From Xenopus tropicalis (lineage: Eukaryota > Chordata > Amphibia > Anura > Pipidae), in contig NC_030683.2 of NCBI RefSeq assembly GCF_000004195.4, forward strand, positions 74,061,764 to 74,125,763: a stretch of DNA of 64,000 nucleotides, read 5' to 3'. The number at the start of each line of letters is the position of its first letter. Position 1 is the stretch's first letter. This document shows, in pieces, positions 38,480-62,329 of this stretch. Both the position numbers and the translations under genes were made by a program. The notes under the pieces were generated by a model. The model was not told the DNA's origin, searched no databases, and saw only the letters and a program-made list of their open reading frames with translations.

Positions 38480-39880
38480 AGGAAGGATAAGGGGCATTTG
38501 CCCATTGGTTACGGCAGGCGCACATAAAGGCTTGGTCTTTCCGAATACTGTCAGAGCGTAGTGTGCTTCCACAGCAGATTAGGTTGAGGTGCAAGCAGTG
38601 ACGTGTCCGTTCCAGCAAGGCGCGATTCTTGTAGGAGTGCCTTAATATTATTATCTCCCTCTGGAGTCCAGGAGGAGTGTGTTCTTTTATAATTTTCATT
38701 ACAATTTCTTAATATATCTTTCATTTATGGCAAAACTGAATGAGTTGCTGTATAGGCCTTCAAAGTATTTGCTGCTTTCTGACTGAAAACGGCCGTTCTG
38801 TACAGTATATACGATGCAGCCGAAAGTAGGGCTTTGGAATTCAAATAAGAAACACGTATGAACTACCTAGATCTGAATATCACTGTGTAAAATAAATCAA
38901 TCCTGCGATTCAAATTGTTCCTGTAATAAGCAATTAAAAAGCTCCCCCTCCCAGAAACAGAGAGCAGCCTATTGTGTAGCTATGGGCAGAATTTATTGGC
39001 ATTAAAAGCTCTGTGGCACGGTTTGGTACTGAATCTAATGTTTGTATCAGGGTTATCCAGCTGGAGGCCTATTGGCTAAATGCCAGCCATCCCCAGGACT
39101 TCATTGAGTAATTAAAAGAATATTAAGGGCATATGTACCAAGAGGGGAAAGTGAGAGTTTATTGTTTAAAAAATGTGAAATTGATTCACAGGCCAATCTA
39201 GTGCTGGGTGTAGAGAGAAGTAGGGAGCTTGCTTGCCTGCTGCTATAGTCCACTTATCCAACCTGGTACCCAAACCTGAGTCTGGAGGACAGCCGACTAC
39301 ATTACGAGGGTTATAGGTAATGCGTCAAGCGCTTAGTCCTATACTTTCACAAGGAACCACTTATGTGTAAATGAGACCGTACAGCAGAACCCATTCAGTG
39401 TGGAGTGTCATCTGAATTCAATACAAAGTAACCTTTTCAAAATTAGGTAACATCCACATCACAAAGTATTCAACAATGAGTGGTTATCAATCAAAGTTCA
39501 TATTCTTCAAATAGATCAGATTATATAAAGTAACCAAAATGCAGCATTTCTTTAAAGCCCTGTAGAGTCTGCGTATCCCCAGGATTCCCTGCATAATATG
39601 GCAGTTTCCCTGTCGCCACCTTATCTAGAAGTGGCTGGTAGTCGATCTCCATGCATTTGAAGAAAGAGTGTGGAAAAAAATGGCAACTGGCAATAGTGCC
39701 TTACCCTCCTTAAGGGCTTTACTTATGGCCAGCCAATGATTACCAATATGGTAACAGTCTTGCCTAGATAATATAGGCCTCATGGGCAAGTAAGTATATA
39801 GACTACATAAGATGAGGTGCAGCTCAGTTTGTGATTGATCTTAAACTATTTGTTGGCATGTAGATCAGGAAAATCCAGAC
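38480..39880. other. Intergenic DNA upstream of STT3A
   Basis: About 1.4 kb with no recognised gene. A 74-codon open frame at 38699-38475 overlaps the promoter flank and shows no domain. Confidence 0.45.
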
Positions 39881-39899
39881 TGTTCAATAGGCACTGGGC

Positions 39900-40660
39900 A
39901 GTCCAGTTTTCTCTGTGTGGACAACCAATTTATGGTGTTCTATGTCTGTCCTTTTAAGTCTGCTCCTGTCAGAATGTCCCTCAGATTTCTGTCCCTCCTT
40001 TATCCCATCATTGGCAGGGGGGCAGGGAAGAGTGATAATGTTTCATCCATATTAATCATGGGCAAACTCAACTTAATTTTTTTAAAAAAACCTATTTAAG
40101 GTTGCTGTCAAGGTGGTAGTAAATATAAATGATGCCAGTGCTTTGGATGCAGATTTTGTTAATTTGTATTTGTGTCAAGGTTTTTTGCATAACCACTTTT
40201 AAGGAATTTATTAAATATTTCCTGTAATTGCAGATGGGCAGTGAAGGGGTCACGATTGTTTCTAATTAATCTTAAAAAATGATAGTAAGGAATCACCCTG
40301 ATGGTAGCTGGTGGGTGGTTACTTGCTGCATCCAGGACAAAGTTACGGTCAGTGGGCCAGCCTAAACAGTCTGCTTCCCAAACCACCCCAATGTTTTTAT
40401 ATATTTAGATTAAGAAATCAAAATCCTGCTCATGGTAAGACGTTCCATATGGAAATCAAGTGCATTCAGCTGTTGGTGGAACTCTATTAAAGACTCCTGA
40501 CTATTGGTCTAAATGAAAAACATATCATCTGTATAGCGAAAATAGATTTTTTTCTTTTTGAAAATTTTCTAAATATGGGACCACTATGAGCAGTGCCCTG
40601 GCACCTTTATATGCCAATCTCTATATGTAACAGCTAAAACTGCACATATTATACCTCTCT
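39900..40660 (-). pseudogene. Fossil Penelope-like reverse transcriptase
   Basis: On the minus strand YFRYTDDMFFI (near 40550-40517) is an RT catalytic block followed by a stop, and the continuation contains NSQESLIEFHQQLNALDFHME. Further down, 40386-40159 reads ASNHPPATIRVIPYYHFLRL and FLKSGYAKN. This parallels HHPLTLKAIPKGQYIRARK and FMDRGYPKQ in the intact PLE at 2349-4748. Stops and frame changes separate these blocks. It appears to belong to a different PLE lineage from the intact element. Confidence 0.7.
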
Positions 40661-41245
40661 AGGGTAAATCCGTTCTCACATATTATCACTATATAGATTA
40701 ACTGTTTTTCATTGGAGCCGATAGCTGGTCAACACCACAGAACTTACAATTTGTTTCTGTGTTTTGTATACAAATTGTAGTCAAATATTGTTTCTAGCTG
40801 CCATTTTGCCTTTAGAACTACTTACAGGTGTAGGATAATTAGCTGGGGCTTAAAAGCTCCCTGCTTGCTCACTAGAACTCCTGAGTTAAGGGGTGGTGCA
40901 ACAAGGCCTTACTACTCAGTCACACTGTTTGCTGGGGGAATTGATTTGAATTGCACTACAGAATGCTAATAGGCAGTGTACAATGATGGGCCTGGTGGCA
41001 TGTGAGCTTACATATTTTGGTGTGGTACTAACACCTCATTTTTTATAAAGAATTATTTTTAAAGTTGAACAGAGTGCTGGTAATCTTTCTTATTCTTTTT
41101 GTGTACAAATAATGGCGTTCCATCATTACTGGTCCACCTCACAATGTGGGTTGGACTTAGCGCTGTCACAAGGGTGTGTCTAGCAGCTGGTTATTGCCAC
41201 AGCATGGGTTATGCATTTTGTGTACATATATTCAGCTGTATGTGT

Positions 41246-42335
41246 ATATGCACTCATGCATATGGAAAAGTTTGGGAATCCTCTTAATTCTTTGGAGTTT
41301 TGTTTATCATTGGCTGAGCTTTCATAGTTACATAGGGTTGAAAAAAGACCAGAGTCCATCAAGTTCAACCCATCCAAGTAAACCCAGCACACACAACCTA
41401 TACTTACTAATCTATACACTCACATACATAAACTATATATACAACCACTGATACTAACTGTAGATATTAGTATCACAATAGCCTTGGATATTCTAATTGT
41501 TCAAAAACTTATCCAGGCCCCTCTTAAAGGCATTAACAGAATCTGCCATTACAACATCACTAGGAAGGGCATTCCACAACCTCACTGCCCTCACCGTGAA
41601 AAACCACCTACGCTGCTTCAAATGGAAGCTCTGTTCCTCTAATCTAAAGTTGTGACCACTGGTGCGTTGATCGTTTTTATAGGAAAAAAGAACATCCCCC
41701 ATCTGCCTATAATCCCCTCTAAGCGCCTCTTTTCCAGAGACAGTAGCAACTTCCTTTTAATATATAACATCCCTTATGGAAACAGTAGTATTCAGCAGTG
41801 ACAAAGTTTATTGGATTAACAGAAATTTGCATCATAAAATTAGACAGGTGCATAAATTTGGCCACCCCAACAGAGATATTACATCAAAACTTGTTGAGCC
41901 TCCTTTTGCAAATGTAACAGCCTCTAGACGCCTCCTATAGCCTTTGATGAGTGTCTGGATTCTGGATGGCAGTATTTTTGACCATTCGTCCATACAAAAT
42001 CTCTCCAGTTCAGTTAATGGATGTTAATCAGTTAATGGTTCAGTTAATCATCCCATATTTTCGATGATATTCAAGTCGGGGGACTGTGACAGCCATTCTA
42101 GAATATTGTACTTCTCGAACTATGTTTAGGGTCATTGTCTTGTTGGAATATCCAACCCCTGCGTAACTTCAACTTTGTAACTGATGCTTGAACATTATCC
42201 TGAAGAATTTGTTGGGTTGAATTTATCCAACCCTCGACTTTAGCAAGGGCCCCAAGTCCCTGAACTAGACACATAATGACAAACAAAACTCCAAAGAATT
42301 AAGAGGGGTTCCCAAACTTTTTCATATGACTGTAT
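41246..42335 (-). mobile_element. Tc1-type transposon remnant carrying an inserted CR1 fragment
   Basis: Inverted ends: TATGGAAAAGTTTGGGAATC with TTAATTCTTTGGAGTTTTG at the left (41261-41304), and the complement at 42283-42325. On the minus strand 42286-42098 encodes a Tc1 transposase C-terminal block with the catalytic-region signature FQQDNDPKHSSRST. A frameshift leads to LEWLSQSPDLNIIENMG. The left part is replaced by a CR1 fragment. Confidence 0.8.
41325..41757 (-). mobile_element. CR1 LINE 3' fragment
   Basis: The minus-strand frame 41702-41493 reads RRWFFTVRAVRLWNALPSDV and VNAFKRGLDKFLNN, the C-terminal end of a CR1 polyprotein. It is followed by the CR1 tail (GATGGACTC, TTTTTTCAACCC, TATGTAACTATG near 41325). 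It is a different subfamily from the 10224-13225 copy. Confidence 0.85.
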
Positions 42336-42568
42336 ATCTGTACATATACAATTATGTGATTATCCAATCAGTGTGAGTGAATTTAAACATCACATATTTG
42401 TATATTGATAGGGATTGAGCACTTCCCTATTGGGCTTCTATTTAAAGATTCACAATAAAGTTGTGATTGCTTTTTTAGCGTGTGCCAGTCTTACAATATA
42501 TTTTTTTTTATATTTTTTCTGACTGTGCACCCAATTATATACTAGTTTTTTTTTTTTACAAATACATA

Positions 42569-42645
42569 CATATATATATATATATATATAATATAATATA
42601 TACACACACACTATAGATATATTATGTGTATATTGTATGTAATTT
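42569..42645. repeat. TA/CA-rich microsatellite
   Basis: Short TA and ACAC runs with irregular units, in the intergenic DNA between EI24 and STT3A. Confidence 0.7.
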
Positions 42646-43977
42646 ATATGAAACAGCCTTTCCTTTTGGGGACGTTAAGACTGGGTGAAAAGTTCTAGGC
42701 AGTGCCCAGAAATATTGTTTGTACCTTAGATGACCATACACATGTCAAGCAGACTGCGCATGTACAAGGGACCAACGATTGTTCGTGCAAAGTACATGAA
42801 GAAATGTAATGGCATGAAGTAGAGAGAAGCTGTGGATCCACTTCACTTCCTCATCCTGCCAGAACCCACCAGTAATCACAGTACCTGGATAATGGGGGGG
42901 CAAACACACACACACTTTTAATCTGGGCATAGTTATTCTGAGTTTCCTCATCAGCTTCTCTATAAATACGCAGGTCTGATTTTATTCACTGCCCAATGTA
43001 GGTCAAGGCTGTTTGAACCTAGGTGCACTGATCACTATATTCTGGTTCTTGATTCCTGCCCTGGTCATTGTCCTAGAAATAATCTCCTAGTTTTGATCTT
43101 GGCCCGTTTCCAGTTTCAGTTTTGCTTCACAAATCAGTCTGTAGTTGTTTATCTGGATCAGACTCAGTCCATCTGATAACACATTGTTCTTCCTCTACAG
43201 ATACCTTCCCTATATCCTGCAGTTAGACCTGGCAGCTCTTGAGTAGCTAAGGGCCAGGCCCAAAGTCAAGGGTGGTTGACTGACAGAAAAACATGCCTAA
43301 ATCATAATGCACTTACTCACCCGGTGTTCAGGATTTAACACTGACCCAATGAGGTAGGATTTGTTAGGCACGTTTACAGAAAAAGGGATTAGCCTATAAA
43401 GCATCTGAAAACTACTAAGAAAGGTACACAGCCAAAAAAAAAAAAAAAAAGACTAAAATGTAATTTTTAATTAAAAAAAAAAAAAAAATATACAATCAAG
43501 TGTTCATAGGAATTCTAATGTCATGCTTCTATATTTTTATTTATATTACATGATTTACGTAAGCAGTGCTGTACAGCACATGACAAGAAAACATAACTTC
43601 CAAGGGGCACTTGATGCCAGAATAGCCAAGGAGAATAATAAAAATAAAAAAACATGAGGCATCAGCATTGCTCTTGCAGTACCAAGGAAAAACAAAAGCT
43701 ATAGGTTTAAAACAAGGCAAATGGTATGGTTCAGAACAATTCAGTGATCTCATGTTGGACAAGGAGGTATACTGCCTCTAACATTCTAATGACTACTTCT
43801 GATATAAGAGGTAGTTTAAAATGTAAGCGTGAGGATTTCACTGTGCATTATAGTTTCTGGAATCTTTTTTTTTTTTATATGACCAGTTTGTAGGACAAAC
43901 ATGGCAATAAATCAAATTTCATGACGACACCATAAGCTGGCTCTCACAGCTGCAAAGTCAACCTCCGGACACAACAG

Positions 43978-44395
43978 TTAAAGGAGAAGGAAAGGCAAAG
44001 TCACTTGGGGATGCCAAAATGTTAGGCACCCCCAAGTGACTTAAATAGCCTACTTTTTACCCCGGGCTGGTGCCCCTGTTCTGAGAGAACAGCACCAGCC
44101 CGGGTAGCTGCAGCGCTTCCTTCTTCCTGCTTCGCTCGCATGCGCAGTAGAGTTAAAAAGCCGAACTTTAATAGTGAAGTTGGCTTTTCACTCTAATGCG
44201 CATGCGCCGGTGCCCGGGAATTTGCCGGCAAAACGAAGCAGGAAGGAGGAAGCGATCGCTACAGGTACCCCGGGCTGGTACTGTTTGCTCCTAACAGGGG
44301 CACCAGCCCGGGGTACAAGGTAAGCGATTAAAGTCACTTGGGGGTGCCTAACATTTTGGCACCCCCAAGTGACTTAGCCTTTCCTTCTCCTTTAA
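43978..44395. mobile_element. Palindromic TTAA MITE, copy 1 (TTAAAGGAGAAGGAAAGG family)
   Basis: TTAA at both ends bounds a 418-base near-perfect inverted repeat. The arms contain GTCACTTGGGG, GTTAGGCACCCCCAAG and CCCGGGCTGG with complements. A shorter copy is at 50694-50973. Confidence 0.9.
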
Positions 44396-47107
44396 GTGAT
44401 TCAATGGCAGCAGACCCTACAAAAGGTAGAGGGTGTACACACAAAATGCTTACACGGCAGGGAAATTTGGGTGCATATTTTATTAACGTTTAAAATAAAA
44501 AAAATCACTTTGTATTACATCTGGTAATGTAGCACCGAATAAAATTTATAAAGATATTAGAAGTCAGTTTAATATTTCATACAACCCTTTCATTATGGTC
44601 ACGCTTTGATGACTTCTAATACCCTTATAATTTACAGTAGTGTGTATATTATAAAATACCTTGATCACTGCTCAAATCCTGTATGTGTGTTGCAACAAAA
44701 CATCACTCTGTGTATGTGTAAAGAGTTCTTGAAAACCAATGTGCAATTGCATGCGCTCCCACAAAATTACTAAATGACCAATAAACACTCCTATCAAAGC
44801 AGGGGTAGAACTTCCAGCTTACCTTTTAATTTCATTATATTACCGAAATCAGGCCATCTACACTGGTTGTCAAATTCAACCCAACCTGATCCACAGGTCC
44901 AAACAACCGGCCACAGTATGGTCAGCTTTTAATAGTTGAAATAACAGAAGCTCATAACAGAAGACCTTCTGCAATATAACTGCTGGACAATGTTAATAAT
45001 AAACCATCTAGTTTCATTAAACAGAATATTTTAAATAAATAAATTTCGGTCATCAATGTAACATTTTAGATCAGAACCATAAAGTCTTTTTTCCAGCGCT
45101 GTAGAAGGAATACAAAATGAATTTAAATGCAAAATTCATGTATACTAAACTGTAATTACAAAAACAAAACAAGACACAGAAACAAATCCATCACATTTCA
45201 CTCTATACAAAATGTTTACATAAAAACTGTGCATTTTATCCTTTAAAATCAATCAATCACAAAAAGTGAATTTTTTTTTTTTTAAAAAGATTAACCATAA
45301 CATTTTATACAACACAAATGTACTTGAAAATTTTTAAAAACCATAGGTTACCCCTGCTTCCCTGAGTGCTCTAGCATTGCTGCTCAGTGAGTTTTAGAGT
45401 ACCTTTATTTTTCTTGGTTTGATGACAGGTTAAGGGGCTTATCATTTGTACTGATAGGACCATGTGATAAAGAACTCGGCATCTCTAGTGATGCCAGCAA
45501 ATGCAAACTGGCACCTTTATCTTTATAGAGTTTAATTTCCACCATCACAAAATGAGTATTTTGGCAAAATTTTACCATATTCGTGTGGCCAGAAAACTAC
45601 AGCTATTAATTACTAAAACAGAATTGCTCAGAGAGTCTATAGATCTCATGGTAATCGGTAATTTCCATCTTGGCACTAGCCAGCAATCAGTTATTTTGAT
45701 TACTTGAATAAGTTAACCTTTGCTAAGTACTGTATATTGTTTCAATCTCAGGTTCTGGTTTCCTTTTTGACTGGCTGTGTGCTTATGTATTTATTTTGTA
45801 AAGAAAGTCTTTTTGCCAAACATTTGTAAAGGACTTTATAGAATGTAGTGATCTTTGTCTATTCTCATAAATATAGTAGAACCAACAATATATTTTCTAG
45901 CAGGAAGCATTGCTGAAATGGTATTGTCAATACTACACTAACAAAATACTTAATTCCTAAAGCACATCTATGCACGCAGTGTGAGTTACAGCCCAAGGAT
46001 TTTGCTGTGTAATGACTTATGACTCCTCACTAACAGAAAGCACTAACAAATCTTAGTTCTAACACTGTGCGGAAAAACACCAGTATCAAGGAGCATACGA
46101 ATGGCTCTAAAAAGCCTAAAAGTGATGGCACTAAAGTATGCAAAATCGTGAAAAGTTATCTAAATTGTTTTAATGTGGGCATAGAAATAAGGGTATATTA
46201 AGGTCCAAATGTGGTAATAAAAGGAAGACAATGCATGCTTCTCAAATGCCTTCCCTAAAATGAATTTTTTACTATAAATATTTATTTTAACATAACATAT
46301 AATTTTAATTGCACTGATAAAGTTAAAATAAGGATGTAAAGATGTTCATGTGTAAAGTAAATATTAATAGGTAAATACATAAGGATATTCCTATAGCTGG
46401 GCTTTCCCTTAACTCTGTAAAAAACAAATTTTAGCTTGATCTAAAAGGTAGCCATACATGGGCAGATTTAAGCTGCCGATTCAAGTCCTTTAGACCAATT
46501 TGGTCAGGTTTGATTTTCCAGTCGGACTGGGGACCAAATGCTTGGCAAACTACCAAATGCTTGTGAAACGAACAGATCTTCTCCCGAGGGCATACCTGCC
46601 GATCGAGATCTGGCCAATTTAAAGCCAGATGTCGGTAGGATAGGTCCCCTCGGGGATGCCCATACATGGACAGATAAGATGCTGAATCGGTCTAAAAGAC
46701 TCTAATCCCAGCTGAAATCTGACTGTGTATGGCCACCTTCAGCAGTTATGTATTCTAAGAAGTAAATGTAGAGCAAATTAGGCACAAAGTTTGCTCTGTA
46801 GTTGCCTGTAGCAATACATTAGTTGTTTCAAATAGCAGACTACTTATAAATACTACCTGCTGATTAAGTGCCCTTGGTTACTAGTTACCAAGCAAACTTT
46901 GCATCTGTTTCATTACCCCCAAAATGTTCTCATGTCAGTGTGCCACTGATAAAGCTTAGAAATTACAAGAACATAAACAATAGTAATAGAACAGTATAAA
47001 TCATTCTTTTTCTGTTTGGTGCATAAACTTGCGCACCTTTAAAGTTTGTGTTCTTCACCTTTAAAGTTTTTAGGACAGTGCTCTGACAAACTCTATAAGG
47101 GTTTGTA
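44396..47107. other. EI24 downstream region
   Basis: Between the MITE and the hAT element I see no coding gene. A MITE-like repeat lies at about 46441-46740 (AAGGTAGCCATACATGGGC to GTGTATGGCCACCTTCA). Several minus-strand AATAAA signals occur (near 46280, 45403), but none can be tied to EI24. Confidence 0.5.
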
Positions 47108-48011
47108 CTCATGAGCAGGGCCGCCATCAGGGGCTAGAGGGGGTACAACTGTACCGGGACCCGTGAAATCTTCTTTCTTAGAGGGGCCCCATTGCGTCGC
47201 AAAAGTTACACAATTTGCAATTTACCTAACTTCTGCAAAAACTGCTTAGAAAGCTATGTAACTTGCCTAAAATCTTAAGTAACTTGTGTATCAAGCAAAA
47301 GATAATGCAGGGAAGCTTTGCAGGGACAAACTCGACTGACACCCAATGAATTAAAAAAATTTCACTGCCCCCAATGAACTGACTGACTTATTAGCACTTT
47401 GTTATTCATTTTGACTATTTATATGTACTGCTTATTATAGAGTTACACCAGCTGTTTATATTGGGATCTATTTACTGAATTATATCAAAGTCTTCTACAT
47501 GAACTTTCCAACAGGGAAAATGGTTATTGGACCCCAAAGCAACATCATTGGGCCCTTATGCTTACACAATTTACGAAGCTTAACCCTCCCAATTAAAATA
47601 CTGACTTATTAGCGCATTATTTTTATTAACTACTACTGACTAGTTATTTGGCCTCACAGAAAGATCATTGGGCCCCTAAACTTATGCAGTTTACGTAACA
47701 TCCATATCAAGCAATGACAGCACAAAGCAGGGGCAGGTAGGTGGGAAAGGGTTAAACTTAGGGCAACCCCCACTGACCCCTAATAAACTGACTGAATTAT
47801 TAGCACATTAATCAACTGAACTCTTTATATGAACTGCTTATTAAAGAGTAACATCAGCTGTTTATATTGCACACATAAGGGACATGTGGCCAATATTGTG
47901 GTACTGCGCACTTGTTTTCATGGGGGGCCCCATATAAATAACTTGTGCAGGGCCCAATATAAATAACTTGTGTGGGGCCCCAAAATTTCTGATGGCGGCC
48001 CTGCTCATGAG
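47108..48011. mobile_element. Non-autonomous hAT element, 888 bp
   Basis: The element 47116-48003 lies between perfect 8-bp duplications CTCATGAG (47108-47115 and 48004-48011). Its ends are CAGGGCCGCCATCAG and CTGATGGCGGCCCTG, exact inverted repeats over 15 bases. No transposase. It is related by termini to 8943-9717. Confidence 0.92.
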
Positions 48012-49389
48012 CATTCATTTCTGTGTTTCCCTGCAATGTGTTCCTCTGCATTCCTCCGCAGGGAAACGCAGGAAGGAACACATCCTATGTGCCTGTATAG
48101 GTGCATGTAAGCGCCAAACACAGGCTGGACACAGCATGTTGTGTTCCACCTGCGCTTTGGCGCTTACATGGACCTGGGTGAGTAAAGGCAAATAGGGAAG
48201 AACAGAATGCATTCCTTCATGCACTTCCCTGCGGTAAAACAGAGGAACACACCACAGGGAAACGCAGAAAGAAACACTCGTTAGTACGATCCCTAACCAT
48301 TTTGAAGATTAGCACAACTGCTATAACTGCTTACATTTCGACCATGAAAAAAAGAGAAGTACTGGCGCACTAATTAAAAATGAGAAACCTCACATCCTCA
48401 TACTTTAGAATTCTAGTTAAATTGTGTATTACATTTGATGCAATTGAGCATAATGTTTAAGCCTGCTCTTCAAAAACTAGGAATTATATAAAAAAAAAAA
48501 TCTCTAACTTAAAAAAATACTGATTAAGAATTTGCTTCTTCTGTAAGAAATAAACCGGTCATATTTACAGAAGTGCTATTGGTAATAAACAGAATAATAG
48601 TGCTTATGCTCTTTGCTTTACACAATACTATTGAGCCATTTTTTAAATTTTAAGAGGCCCATCAACATTTTCATTTTCTTGGTTCTAGAGGTTTTTGAAA
48701 CCACAAAAAAAACCTAATATTTTCTTAAACCACAAAGCGATTTTTTTTTTTTTTTTTTAAAAACCACAAATGTCTCCTGGTTTTTATATTTTTCCATGAA
48801 TCGTCACGGACTTTCAAATGAAAGAAACCCTGAAAACCTCTAAAAGCACAACTTAAATAAAGATTGTTATAATTTGCCTAGGACATCTTCAACTAACTTC
48901 TATATGACCTTGACAGCTTTTAGATGGCAGATTTTGTATTAGTGGTATTTGGCGCTTAATAAATCATGAAAAAAAATGTGTGTTTCTTTGCATGAAAATT
49001 TTGAGTTTTAGTGCAAAAAAAAAGGTGAAAAAAAAGGGTAGTAAATTACTTAAACTTTATGACTTGTGTCATAGTCATAACAGAGAAAAGGCATATTTCT
49101 TGATTTTATCGATAACTGTTCTTAGAAAAAGCCAGACTGCTATAGTTCCAGGAGGAGTTTGGTTTCATTATATTTCTTATATTGTTAGAGGCAGATATCT
49201 CAGTTAACTCACAAACATGGCACTTACAGCTTCTCAGTACTCCAAACATAAAAAAAATGACATTGGTGCCATTAGGACAAAGAAGTCTCAGGGCTCTGTG
49301 AACAGGAAGCATGAGGTGTCTTGTCATTTACAGAAAATGATAATTGGTGAGTGCAGTGATGCAGTGGGACGGATACTTTTAGTTCTACC
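48012..49389 (-). other. EI24: EI24 3' UTR and flank
   Basis: The 3' UTR of EI24 begins at 49389 and runs leftward. A short inverted repeat (GGAACACACCACAGGG and similar) lies at 48040-48270. The polyadenylation site is not determined. Confidence 0.45.
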
Positions 49390-60951
<11,562 letters not shown>

Positions 60952-61309
60952 CTTCTCTGGAATACTGCGTTGGGTAACCAAATTATCAACTGCAGCAGGA
61001 CAGCATATGTAATTTCCTACAATTGCTCATCATGGACAGATACAGCTCATAAAAGAACCTGCTGAAGAAAGAAAATAATTAAAACAGAGAAAGAAAAAGA
61101 GCAATGTAGAAATGCAACCTGAAAAAGATATAAAGGTCTAAATGAAAGAAAAATATACCTTCTAATGTAAAATATAAGTTTATCAAATATCAGCCAAGGT
61201 AAAAAACCAACAGTTCATTCATATTATTCTATAAAAAAAACAAATATTCATTATTTTCTTGTAAAATTGACAACCTCTTTATAGGAAGGTACTGTGGAAG
61301 CCACAATAC

Positions 61310-61420
61310 CGAAGCTTGAATGAATCTGAAACTTTCGTACTCATTGCGACAATACGATTGTTTCGCGACAGCGACAAAAAAGTTCCATTCGTGGATTAGT
61401 AAATCTCCCCCTTAGTTTCC
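61310..61420. repeat. MITE fragment related to 13419-13752
   Basis: GACAATACGATTGTTTCGC through TTAGTAAATCTCCCCCTTA resembles the right end of the 13419-13752 repeat. Confidence 0.45.
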
Positions 61421-61580
61421 ACTGTTCCTAAGCACTTTTGCCACAAGGTGCGATTCCAGGTATTTGTCTGTGATTGATTAACAGCTAATCACAATTAATC
61501 ACCTAGAGACCCATGGGTGTACTCATGGGTCAGGCCTTTGTTGCTCACAATGGTGGCAGTGTTTTGTTTTTGCTGTAGCT

Positions 61581-61834
61581 TAAGGGCTCTGGCACACGGG
61601 GAAATTAGTCGCCCGCGACAAATCCCCCTGTTCGCGGGCGACTAATCTCCCCGAAATGCCATCCCACCGGCAAAAATTTAAATCGCCGGTGGGATGGCAT
61701 ACGCGGCGGTGCGATTTCAGTGAAATCGCGGACGTTGCCTTGAGAGGAAACTTCCGCTCTTTCACTGAAATCGTGCCACCGCGTATGCCATCCCACCGGC
61801 AATTTACATTTTCGGGGAGATTAGTCGCGGGCAT
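61581..61834. mobile_element. Harbinger-type palindromic MITE, copy 3
   Basis: TAA then GGGCTCTGGCACACGG at the left, an internal palindrome around ATCGCCGGTGGGATGGCATA, and a right end that stops after GGGGAGATTAGTCGCGGGC without the GAGCCC terminus. Right-truncated. Confidence 0.75.
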
Positions 61835-62091
61835 CTTATATAGAGAAATAGGAAAGATTTACCTAGTCAGCTTTTCAACATTTTTTATTTGCTGACAGAC
61901 CAGGGACAGCTCATAAACAACAATCAATGTGTGAATGTTGTTATTAGGAATCAGATCAATTTACTTTATTTGTTATTATGGTTATTAATCCAGAGTTTGA
62001 ATCACACTTGCTTATCTTGCTGCTGGTGCCGTGTCTGATTAAGTGAACTGCTTCAGAGCTGCCCTGAGATAAGGAAATAGTTCAGTGGGTC

Positions 62092-62285
62092 TAAGGGCTC
62101 TGGCACACGGGGAGATTAGTCGCCCGCGGCAAAACTCCCTGTTCGCGGGCGACTAATCTCCCCGAGTTGCCTTCCCCCTGCCATCCCACCGGCGAACATG
62201 TAAGGGGAAGGCAACTCGGGGAGATTAGTCGCGAACAGGGAGTTTTGCCACGGGCGACTAATCTCCCCATGTGCCAGAGCCCTAA
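62092..62285. mobile_element. Harbinger-type palindromic MITE, copy 4 (cleanest)
   Basis: The element 62095-62282 (188 bp) lies between TAA duplications. Its ends GGGCTCTGGCACACGGGGAG and the complement ending CCAGAGCCC match along nearly the whole length. The 3-bp TAA target fits PIF/Harbinger. Confidence 0.9.
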
Positions 62286-62329
62286 CTCTAGAGATACATA
62301 TAGAGTTATCACAGTGATTATCTTACAAT

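Noticed and set aside
38475..38699. 74-codon minus-strand ORF above the STT3A promoter
   Set aside because: No homology recognised and it overlaps regulatory sequence.
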